From Buxus sempervirens (taxonomy: Eukaryota > Streptophyta > Magnoliopsida > Buxales > Buxaceae), in the NCBI GenBank assembly GCA_947561395.2, contig OX387184.1:43266766-43330765 (forward strand): a DNA stretch of 64,000 bases, read 5' to 3'. Under the pieces are notes generated by a model that worked only from the letters and a program-made list of their open reading frames with translations, did not search any database and had not been told where the DNA came from. The translations under genes and the position numbers were made by a program. Positions 22,681 through 31,561 of the stretch are shown piece after piece. How positions within the stretch are numbered: position 1 is the stretch's first letter; each line of letters begins with the position of its first letter.

Positions 22681-23768
22681 AAGCAGGTACTGCCTACCTC
22701 TGTGGTGCGGCGGGTGCTGGCAATAGTCCATCCGGCCATGTCACTGCCAATGACTGATAGCTCAAGGGAAACCTACAATCATTAATTATGTGGTCTGTCC
22801 GACCACACTTGTAGTAAGTACCTGGAGCTGCAACACATCGACCCGGTACATGATATCTGCCACATCTGATACATCCCTTCTGAGCTAGCCTGTACTGACC
22901 TCTAGAAGACTCTCCTCTAGTCCAATTTCTAGGCCTCTTGCCTCCACTAAAGAAACCTCGCTGCTCAACTGGCTTCATTTGCTGTCTAGCCCTACTCTGA
23001 CTGACTCTGGTCTCAAGGTCACTCTTAGCCCTAGTGGCTCGACGTAAAATATCCTTGAGCTTGGTGCACATGAATACCGTTAGCATACTCCGAATCTTAG
23101 ACTCCAGACCCCGCTCAAAGTGCGATGTCAGTCTCCTCTCATCCTGAGTCATATGGGGTGCAAAACAAGACAAAGCTGCAAATTTGACCTCATACTATGC
23201 CACTGTCTGGCTCCCCTAGGTGATGTTCATGAAATCCCGCTCTTTCTTAAGTCGGACCTCCTCAGAAAAATACTGCTCATAAAACACCTAGCGGAATCCA
23301 TCCCATGTCATAAAATTAGCCTGAGGGTCCTGCCTCTTCCTAGCTGTCCAAAAGTGAACTGCCTCATCCTCAAACAAGAACGCTGCCAATCTCACCCTCC
23401 TATCCACTGGGCATCCCATGGCCTCGAATATCCACTCAACTCGCATCAGCCACCTTTCTACCTCCATCGGATCTAGTCGTCCACTAAAAATAGGCGAATT
23501 CAACTTCCTAAACTGCTCTAAGTCTCAAGCTGTTTGAATCTCTCCCTCCTATCTAGGAACATACCTATGTCCATCACCGCCATTCCCATTCAAGTTCTGA
23601 CTCATCCTTTCCTCCTGTTCCTTGGTAAGAAGTTCTGCCAAAGTACCAATAGCAACCCACACATCTCCTCCAGGTGGAGGTGGTGGTAATGGAGCGTCTT
23701 GCTGCTGCTCCCTAGCCTCAACTCTCATCAGTAGTATCAGCTCGTGCGTGTCTCCATCTACCAGCCAT
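22681..23768 (-). pseudogene. gag: E2 gag with zinc knuckles, broken
   Basis: From ATG 23768 (- strand; preceded by a TTGTATTTTGTAG acceptor-like sequence) the frame contains the Tekay gag core, with RWLMRVEWIFEAMGCP at about 23440-23400 and SHFERGLESKIRSML at 23115-23070. Then comes a double Cys/His knuckle (CIRCGRYHVPGRC, YYKCGRTDHIINDC; the first Cys of the second knuckle is Tyr). TAGs at 23195-23197 and 22679-22681 replace CAG. Confidence 0.82.
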
Positions 23769-23892
23769 CTACAAAATACAAATTCTATTTGTTAGAATCC
23801 AATACTTCTAGGGGTTCTATTTAGCATACTCACAATCCCATCCCCCTAGGGCTGGCTATCTAAGGTTAGGACCATGGCTCTAATACAAACTT
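23769..23892 (-). other. E2 leader and primer binding site
   Basis: Directly inside the LTR the - strand reads TTGTATTAGAGCCATGG (about 23890-23874). This is a decayed match to the tRNA-iMet type PBS TGGTATCAGAGC seen in E4. A short leader to gag follows. Confidence 0.7.
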
Positions 23893-24215
23893 TGTAACGC
23901 CCCAAACCCGGGTCAATGCAAACCGACAGCTGACCTGAATTCGATTCGCTACTGTAACAACTCGAATCCAGCTCAACAACTGAAATCGAGATGCTACCGG
24001 CCCATATAAAATATTCATCAATAATTAACCGGACTAAAGAATTAAAATAATCCATTCAATATTAGTAATCAGATGCAAAATCATCAATGTGCGGAAGTGT
24101 AGTCTAACATCCTCATACAGAAATAAATAACCATCCAATCCAAGTGATCAAGTCTGGTAATAATGAAAGGTCACTAAAGCTCTCAATCTCTCTAGGAAGA
24201 AGTATCTAGAGTTGT
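23893..24215 (-). repeat. E2 5' LTR fragment
   Basis: On the plus strand it starts TGTAACGCCCCAAACCCGGGTC and aligns with the outer 0.3 kb of the E7 LTRs (52281, 61974). Homology stops near 24215, just before the position of the conserved acceptor/hairpin. The remaining ~2 kb are missing, replaced by the end of a + strand element. Confidence 0.8.
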
Positions 24216-24269
24216 TCGTCCCGTCCTGAGGTAAATTTCGAGGACGAAGTTTCTTTGTAAAGGGGAGAA
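24216..24269 (+). other. 3' end of a Tekay internal region plus polypurine tract, abutting a 5'-type LTR
   Basis: GGTAAATTTCGAGGACGAAG...AAAGGGGAGAA matches the sequence next to the E7 3' LTR (complement of 54640-54690). The polypurine tract is at about 24259-24269. The LTR that follows also has a PBS on its other side, so it has internal sequence on both sides. See findings. Confidence 0.75.
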
Positions 24270-24599
24270 TGTAAAACCCCAGTTTTAGTGATTATTGTTT
24301 ATGAGAATTAATAAGTCTATATTGGTGAAATTTTCAGAGATCCGTAAAGCAAGGGTAAATTGGGGATTTCGAGAAGTTAAGCGTGGAACGAGATAAATTA
24401 AGGTTAGTAGTGTTGATGATAATGATTATAATTATTATACTGGTTAAATGCAGTTGTTTAAAAGGTATTAATGTAGGTGATTAAGTGGAGAAGCAATTCA
24501 GTGGATTGAATGGCTAAGGGAGCTGTTCATGTAGGGTGTTGCATGGGTGAGCACCAGCGAATCAGGAATTAAGTTGGCTGAGCGCAAAAAGGGGGCGAG

Positions 24600-24607
24600 T
24601 ATAAATA
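24600..24607 (+). promoter_or_regulatory. E4 LTR TATA box
   Basis: TATAAATA in the context GAGTATAAATACTTAGC, about 330 bp into the LTR and 410 bp before the donor-like site. It is equivalent to TATAAATAG in S2 (44818) and to the - strand TATAAATA of E7 (54397-54404). Confidence 0.7.
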
Positions 24608-25009
24608 CTTAGCTCATTTCTGTGCTTAGGTTTCACACACATTAAGCTTGAAGAAATTGCGGCTGGAATACAACCAGAGCCATTGGAGAAGAGCAGAAGG
24701 GTTATGTTGCTGCTCGATCGGAATTTGAAGTGAAGGAAGAACTGATCAAAGGCTAAGTGAAGCTGCTTGATTGAACGACTTCAAAGGTTTTGGCTAGCTT
24801 TCCTGCTGATCATCGAGTGCTCAGGTTAGTAAGAGTTGATCTCTATTTCGTAAGAAAACATAGGAGGATCAAATTGTGAACTAGATCTAATCGAATCTGG
24901 TATTCCCTATAGGGATCAGTGTCCGATCAGAGGAGAAAGTGGGGGCGGAATCGAGAGCTGAACCATTCGGTTGCTGGAGTTGAAGTTCCGGGATTGGAAC
25001 GTATCTCAG

Positions 25010-26380
25010 GTGAGTAGCATCACTTTTACTCCGTCTGTTGAAGCTTATTACCTGAGATTAGCCAAAATTGTTCATTGTGTGATTTGTTAGATACTGTATT
25101 GCATTTTCAAAGAGATTTGCGAGTCAGAGCATTGATTGTGTTAGAATTAAATTCGATTTAAGTTTAAATGTCTATTAAAGGTGGTAGAAGCATAGATCAG
25201 TTGTTGTGGAGGCTTGATTTTAGGACAGTCATGTCTAGATTGAGCTAACAGTGAGTGAAAAGTGGTATCGAGGAAACAGGGGAGCATCCACTGGGAGTCG
25301 CCTACTATTTTCCCTTGGCGGTAGCTCAACGGATAGGCAAAGTGAGGGTCTGCCAACCTGGTGCTTCCTAGCACCTACTATCTCGAGGTCGGCGCACCCA
25401 CAAATTTTCCAAGTGGGGTGCGGCTGACCAATTTGGGCTCATTTCCTCCACTTTAATGCTTCAAACTCTTAGCTAGAAGCTAGATTAGGATGCTAGAAGT
25501 ATTATAAAGTGGTAAAAACCCACGGAGATTATTCCGTCAATTATTAGTAGCGTTTATGAGTTCCAAAAGTCAAGTTTGAGGGGCTGTTGGTAGTTTAATT
25601 TGCTGTTCTTGATACCATGGGTTAGTGATTTTGTTTTATCCCTGTTTTGCTGTTATTTTCCAGTTTGTGAAATTGTTTAATCTGAGTTTTAGCAAATTAC
25701 AAGGTGGTGAGCAAAATTTATAAAAGTGTCTTTTGTGAGTAAAGAATTAAACAAATGGGTTGGATTTGTGTTTTGGGTTAGAATATCAATTGGAGTTGCA
25801 TGAGATACTGTTCTGGTCATGAGTGACCCATGATAAGTCTATTTTGCTTTATTATTGGTGATGTCAGAGGTTAGTTTATTTTATTGTTAATGATGAGTTT
25901 ATGCATTTAGTATCCTGTTTTCGTTTAGCTTATCCTAGATTCTTGTCTAAGCTTAGTAATGTAATGGTATTGTTTATTAGTGTAATTGCATGGCCTTGTG
26001 TGTTGCACGACCGGGGTAGAGCAACCAGAAACCTTGAGTAGGCTTGGTTGTCAATGCCGAAGCATTGGATGACGAAACCCTGAGTAGCTCGGAACTGTGT
26101 ACATGGAGGTGTGGATGTCTCCTTAGCATGTCAATTGACCAATTAAAGCAATAGGCATGACATTGACCATTCGATGATTGATCGGTATTGTTGTTGGTCT
26201 ATTGTTAAAAACTGTTATTGGGATTTTGTGGATTTTGACTTTTGAATTGTTTCTATATTGATTAATTGTGCTCGTTATTTATTGTGGCATATTTAGAACT
26301 GATGATAACTATTTCTGCATGCATGTGCTACTCGCTGAGATATTCGTATCTCACCCGTTTTGTTTTTGTTTTGTTTCCAG
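25010..26380 (+). other. Predicted intron inside the E4 LTR
   Basis: Donor CTCAG|GTGAGTAGC and acceptor TTTTGTTTCCAG|ATACTCG. Both are conserved at the same relative places in E5 (28574-29901), LTR A (35215-37273), S2 (45051-46985), S3 (- strand 59991-58417), E7 (- strand 54195-52740) and S1 (- strand 20283-18351, GC donor). Conservation of the pair in diverged LTRs is seen directly; that it is spliced is inference. Confidence 0.5.
26337..26352 (+). promoter_or_regulatory. Conserved LTR hairpin GAGATA-TTCG-TATCTC (E4)
   Basis: This is a perfect 6-bp stem with a UUCG loop, 28 nt before the acceptor-like CAG and preceded by GCATGCATG. The same element is found in six LTRs of both orientations. 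Whether it acts as RNA structure or as a DNA palindrome is unknown. Confidence 0.7.
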
Positions 26381-26713
26381 ATACTCGTGGTGGGGTGACT
26401 GCTGGGGTAGATCCTACCGACACTTATAGGGAGGAGGATTATTTCTACATCCCATAGACTAGTAGATTTATTCTGAATTGAAATATTGACTTGCTCATTT
26501 TTGGCAAATGTAATAAAGGAGACTGATGGTGGTTTGATGGTACTTTAATCAAATACTTTTTCATGCTTCTTGGTAGATAGTTGACTTTTGCACTCTGATT
26601 GGTATAACTTGTGTGATTATCCAGTGATCACATGAATCTTGGGTCCATACCTAACACTCCTTGAGATGTGTTATATCTTTATTGAACAACACGGATCCGG
26701 GGCATTACAGAGA

Positions 26714-26725
26714 TGGTATCAGAGC
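26714..26725 (+). other. E4 primer binding site (tRNA-iMet type)
   Basis: TGGTATCAGAGC lies four bases after the LTR end GCATTACA. This matches the usual PBS complementary to initiator methionine tRNA. Confidence 0.85.
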
Positions 26726-26859
26726 CCGTGCTAGAATTAGGAATTCCTAAGTAGTATGACTTTAGGAAAACCTTGGGGTTCTGTGTGCACACTAGTTAGC
26801 ACCAAAGGATTAGGAAGAGAGTTCCTATCTAACATGGTGTTGTGTTTTTGCAGATTGAC

Positions 26860-27884
26860 ATGGCGAGTAGAGGCAAACGAGCGAGGACCTTAGATCCTCT
26901 GGAGGAGGAGATACCATAGGAGCATCCACCTGAGTAGCCTCGTGGGATTCTACCTCCAGTGGAGAATATTTGGGCTGTTGTTGGCTCACTCACACACCTC
27001 CTTGCGATGGAAAGGGAGGAGAGGATAAGTCAGACTGGGAATGGTAATGGCCACCGGAATGGTCATGGAGCTACAGTGGATCAGCGGAGGATGGAAGAAG
27101 AGTTGTCCTTGAGGGACATTGATTAGTTTAGGAAGTTGACTTCCCGCCCTTCCATGGAGTTCCAGATCCGTTGGAGGCGGAGAGTTGGGTGACTAGAGTG
27201 GAGCGCATGTTTGATACGATGGACTGTCTGGAGGACCGGAAGGTGAGATTAGCTAGTTTTACTCTAGAGGGTGAGGCCCAACAATGGTGGCAGTCCTTGA
27301 GGAGGCGTGTTGCAGAGGGGACTTAGATGACTTGGGATCAATTGAGGCAAACCTTCTATGAGCAATACTTCTCTGCCGAAGTGAGGTTGCAAAAGGAGAG
27401 AGAGTTCATGGACATCTCTCAGGGGTCTCAGACTGTGGCGCAGTACGAGGCCCGGTATGCTGTTCTTTCCAGATTTGCTCCCCATATCGTACACGTTGAG
27501 CAGAGATGCACTCCGCATTTTGAGAGAGGGTTGAGGGCGGATATTAGACACATGGTCTCGGTGTTGATGTACATTGAGTATTCCAATCTGGTGGGGAGAG
27601 CCCTTAGACATGAGAGAGAGATTCGAGACTCAGGGTCTGAGCAGAGCAGAGGGAGAGTACAATTGGGTTTTATAAAGCCACAAAGGGTCCCAGATAGGGA
27701 CAAGAGACAGAGGGTTGATGTTGGGGGTTTCGGGCATTATGGAGAGAGGGATAGGAGGAGCTTTGGAGGTTGTTTCAGTTGCGGCAGCTTCCATATTCCA
27801 GGTCCCTGTGTGGCACCGCCGGGTGCATGTTTTAGATGTGGCTAGTATGGTCATCAGGTTGCGGTATGCCCACATCCGGCTACT
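26860..27884 (+). pseudogene. gag: E4 gag, 5' part, interrupted by E5
   Basis: ATG 26860 follows a TGTGTTTTTGCAG acceptor-like site. The early frame has TAGs (for example at IP*EHPPE* and DID*F; CAG expected). The core continues in 27327-27845 with YEQYFSAEVRLQKEREFMDI and HFERGLRADIRHMV. The first knuckle is CFSCGSFHIPGPC and the second CFRCG followed by TAG. It stops at the CTACT duplication (27880-27884). The rest resumes at 31562. Confidence 0.8.
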
Positions 27885-30354
27885 TGAAAAATCCCAGATT
27901 TTAGTAACTAAACTAATCGGTTAATAATATACAGGAGATGAAATTTTGGTTCAACACAGAAGAATTCAAGATGAACCGGATATGATAGGAGAGCCAATAT
28001 GAGGTGAGCACCTAATTATTGATCAAATATAATTTTAATATATTAATTTTTGCGCTAATATATTATTAGTAAGAATTAATTGTATTAGAAATAAGAAGGA
28101 TAAAAGGGGGTTGGTCGAACCTAATACTAGTGGGTTGACCCAAGGGGTTAAGTTGGTTTGATTTAAGTTGGCTTAAAGGAGAAGAGGGCAAATAAGTAAA
28201 AGCCATTATATATTAAACTAGACCTAGTAATGCATGAGTTGCTATTTACGTGGACTTTATAAACCAAAACTAGAATCAGCCGTGAGTTGTTCTATTGTTT
28301 CCTATTCCTCTCTTAGTTGCCTTGTGATCAAACCTAAACCCCAAACAAATTGTGGGAGCCATCATAGAGAAGAAGGAGGAGTATTTTCGTGCATAGAGAA
28401 CTCAGGTAAGAGCAAGTTAATAACAAGTTCTGTTCTGGAGATTTTCGTATGTTAAAGAGTTTTTAAAAGTGTGATTTTTAACCTAGACATGATCGGACTT
28501 GTTGGGATCGTTTGTCAAAACTTTGGGGTGATGTTTCGAGGCTCTTAGAAGAGATTTAAGTTCCTAAAACCAGGTAAGTAGTCCCTTGACACTTACATAA
28601 AATCTAAATTCGCGTTTAGACGATTTTCATGGTTATTCGATGTTTGATGCGTTGATTTTGTTATTTATGATGTTTTATATGTTGGGAATTGTTCTAGCAT
28701 GTGTATAATGTATTTTGGAATGATTTAAAATGGTTTTTATGCATTGAGTATTGAGTTGTGGAATTTTTATTAAATTTTGCAAAGTTACAGATTTTCACGT
28801 ATCTGACTACCTGAGTAGTCGCTCGAGCGATCTATGTATATAGTTGAAAACCCGAGAGCAATTTTACCTAGATTGTACTACCACTAGAATAGTCGCTCGA
28901 ACGACCTACCCTGAAATCACCTGTTTTGTAAGGCCGATCGAGCGCCCTTGGCCGCTCGAGCGACCAATCTGTTAGATTTTTGGAAACTTGACTTTTCGAC
29001 CGAGTTTTCATTAAGGAAGTGGTTCTATTCAATTTTAGCATATGTACCATTAAGATTGGGTTATTTGGGAAGTTTTTGCATTGGTGGATATTTAAAATTC
29101 AATTTTATAAAGATTTTGGGTAGATGTTTCTAAAGAAGAACTTTTACATGATTCTATTGTTCCAAAAGGTTTTATTTTAACCAAGGTTGTTTTTGTGTGT
29201 TCATACACCTGAGTTTGGGTGATATGAAGGTATTGTGTGCATCGATGGAGTCGATACACATTCGGGACATATTGACCAGTTGAAACCTAGAGTTTTGGAC
29301 ATATAAATTGGTACATTCGGTTTGGTTTTGGGTCAGATGGTGTGGCAAGGCATGGTGTCTGTTTTATTCCGCATGGTTGGATTTGGTTACAGATATGGTT
29401 CTGTATTTGGTGGGTGTCATTGAGAAGTATGTCCATTACCCTAGTTGGTTTTCTCATTGTTGAGTGGGCTTAGCAGTTATGTGGATCCATAGAATAGCTA
29501 GCAAGTGAAATGTGTATTAGAGGAGTTTGAATTCTGTGTCTGAGGCATTCATGGTACTGCTCCTGGATTAGTCAGTCTCTATGTTTCCCACTCTTGGATT
29601 GGTTGGGCCGTACATGCTAACTCATGGTTGGGTTCTTCCGTTGGTGTTGAATAGCCAGACTGCAGGGCGGCTAGTCCATCGTAATTCGATTAGGTAGCAT
29701 ATTGGCACATGTCTACTCTCTTTTTCTGGTATACTATTTCATGAGTCCCATGAGGTGGACAAATTGTATTTCAATGTTGTCTTGATTCTTATTGTGGTTA
29801 TTCGGATTAAGCGTTGCATATTTTATTATAGTCAGCTATTTGCATGACTGATTACTGAGATAGTGCTTCTCACATTATTGTTTTATCGGTTTTGTTTTCA
29901 GATATTCATTGAGAGAACGTTGTTGGGGTAGAGACACCGGGAGAATACTGTGAATACCAAGAGGAAGATTATTTTATTCCTGTGTAGGACTTAGATAGAC
30001 ATTTAGATTTATTTTCTTAAGGATTATTTTCAGTATTTTGATTAAGGATTTTGATTGTCATTTAAAGGATGATTGGTATCTTTAATCCACACCTTGGTTG
30101 ATGTTATTATGTTATTTAGTTGAACCCTTTCCAGACTTCATAGATGAAAAATCAAAGGATTATTTTGGTAGTTTAATTCCGCGCTTCTGAATGATGATTT
30201 TATTTCTGCACTTTGATATAATAAATGAAGTTGCTTAGAGAGACATGTTATTATGTTATTTCTGCACTTTCTGGAATAGTGTTTTGGGCCATTTTCCCTA
30301 ATGAACCAGATTTGAGTTTATGTGTTTAAATAAATCTGGATCCGAGGTGTTACA
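27885..30354 (+). repeat. E5 5' LTR (2.47 kb)
   Basis: It starts TGAAAAATCCCAG and ends GGTGTTACA. It has the donor-like CAG|GTAAGTAG (28574), an island of CGCTCGAGCGAcc palindromes at 28805-28975, a degenerate hairpin (29857-29871), acceptor TTTTGTTTTCAG (29901) and the EEDYFIPV frame ending near 29987. The last 315 bp match 31272-31556 apart from small indels. Confidence 0.88.
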
Positions 30355-30359
30355 AAGAA

Positions 30360-30370
30360 GGTATCAGAGC
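30360..30370 (+). other. E5 primer binding site
   Basis: GGTATCAGAGC lies five bases inside the LTR end, of tRNA-iMet type. The preceding base is A, where TGG is usual. Confidence 0.75.
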
Positions 30371-30515
30371 AATAGGATCCTAACCTAGGTAGAAGACGTT
30401 TAGGCAAGGTATTGGGGGATGTGTGATACGCTAGATAGCACCCTTAAATTAATTTTCTAGGATGAGAGATCCTTTGCTTAATTAAGTGTTGTTGTTTTTG
30501 CAGTTGATACTCATC

Positions 30516-31271
30516 ATGAACACCAGATCAAAAGGCAGAGGTAGAGCAGCATCCATTCCCAGGATGATGCCAGTTGACGAACAAGAGCCATTTGTGGCCC
30601 CACAGGCAAATGTGTATGTGGACACTCCAGCTGTGGAGCAACCTATTCCACCTCCACCACCTGTTTTTGTCCCTGCCCTACATGATGATATCTGGAGAGT
30701 AATTGGAGTAGTGATCGATTTGATTGGTAGATCAGAAAGGAACAAAGGGGATGAGAGAGCCCTAAGGAGAGATTGTGTTGATGAATATGGTGCACGAGAA
30801 CTAGAGAGGTTCCGTAAGATGGGACCCCATTCTTTTGGAGGTCAAGCGGACCCTATGGAAGCTGAACGATGGATGCTAAGGATGGAGTGGATACTTGATG
30901 GCATGGAGTGCCCGGAGGACCATCGTGTTAGTCTAGTTACCTTCATGTTTGAAGGGGAAGCCCTCCATTGGTGGCATTCGGTGAAGAGGAGGAATGAGCA
31001 AGAGGCGCACACCTCCTGGGGAAGATTCAGGGAGATCTTCTTTGAGAGATACTTTACGGCTAAGTTCCGCCGTTGGAAGGCAAGGGAGTTCATGTACCTC
31101 ACTCAGGGAGGGATGTCAGTACTACAGTATGAGGCCCGTTTTGACGAGCTAGCTCGTTTTGCCCCGCAGATGGTTACCTGTGAGACAGACAAGCGGAAGC
31201 ACTTTGAGAGGGGGACTGAGGACTGAGATTAAGGATCGAGTATCAGTGGTTGAGTGCCCCAGTTATTCAGA
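30516..31271 (+). pseudogene. gag: E5 gag fragment
   Basis: ATG 30516 follows GTTGTTTTTGCAG (acceptor-like, AG 30502-30503). About 237 residues are open: an N-terminal Pro-rich region, then the gag core (RWMLRMEWILDGMECP, FEGEALHWWHSVKRR, FFERYFTAKFRRWKAREF). One extra G near 31205 shifts the frame and the original frame stops at 31226. The other frame continues to EIKD and runs into LTR sequence at 31272. Confidence 0.82.
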
Positions 31272-31556
31272 GATTAAGGATTTTGATTGTCATTTAAAGG
31301 ATGATTGGTATCTTTAATCCACACCTTGGTGGATGTTATTTTGTTATTTGGTTGAACCCTTTCCAGACTTCATAGATGAAAAATAAAAGGATTATTTTGG
31401 TAGTTTAATCCCGCGCTTCTGAATGATGATTTTATTTCCGCACTTTGATATAATAAATGAATTTGTTTAAGTCTGGAATAGTGTTTTGGGCCATTTTCCC
31501 TAACAAACCAGATTTGGGTTGATGTGTTTAAATAAACCTGGATCCGAGGCGTTACA
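31272..31556 (+). repeat. E5 3' LTR, terminal 285 bp only
   Basis: It corresponds to 30040-30354 of the 5' LTR, including GATTAAGGATTTTGATTG at the start and GAGGCGTTACA at the end. About 30 bp are missing in the middle. It is followed by the CTACT duplication. Confidence 0.88.
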
Positions 31557-31561
31557 CTACT

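Larger units (their letters stand above)
17122..24215 (-). mobile_element. E2: Tekay/Del-type chromovirus, interrupted and truncated
   Basis: On the - strand the order is 5' LTR fragment (24215-23893), PBS, gag, protease, RT, RNase H, integrase. E1 cuts it inside integrase at 17122 and S1 is inserted in RNase H. Its sequence aligns base by base with E7 (54640-61973), which shows a recent common subfamily. E2 carries many nonsense codons, mostly CAG-to-TAG. The chromodomain end and 3' LTR lie beyond E1, outside the window. Confidence 0.88.
24270..26709 (+). repeat. E4 LTR (2.44 kb)
   Basis: It begins TGTAAAACCCCAG after a polypurine tract and ends GGGGCATTACA before the PBS. Order inside: TATA (24600), donor-like CAG|GTGAGTAGC (25010), GC-rich island (25265-25435), repeated CCTGAGTAG text (26030-26090), UUCG hairpin (26337-26352), acceptor-like TTTCCAG (26380), a short frame ending in EEDYFYIP at 26457, and a possible AATAAA (26512). 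The last 66 bp recur at 33012-33077. Confidence 0.88.
27885..31556 (+). mobile_element. E5: deletion-derivative Tekay element nested in E4, TSD CTACT
   Basis: It is flanked by perfect CTACT duplications (27880-27884, 31557-31561). It consists of a full 5' LTR, PBS, the 5' two thirds of gag and only the last 285 bp of the 3' LTR. Protease and pol are absent. The internal deletion joins gag to LTR at a shared GATTAAGGAT (see findings). Confidence 0.9.

Noticed and set aside
25290-25400. tRNA-like text (GGCGGTAGCTCAACGG...) in the E4 LTR
   Set aside because: A short B/A-box-like resemblance only; no cloverleaf could be drawn and the GC island explains it.
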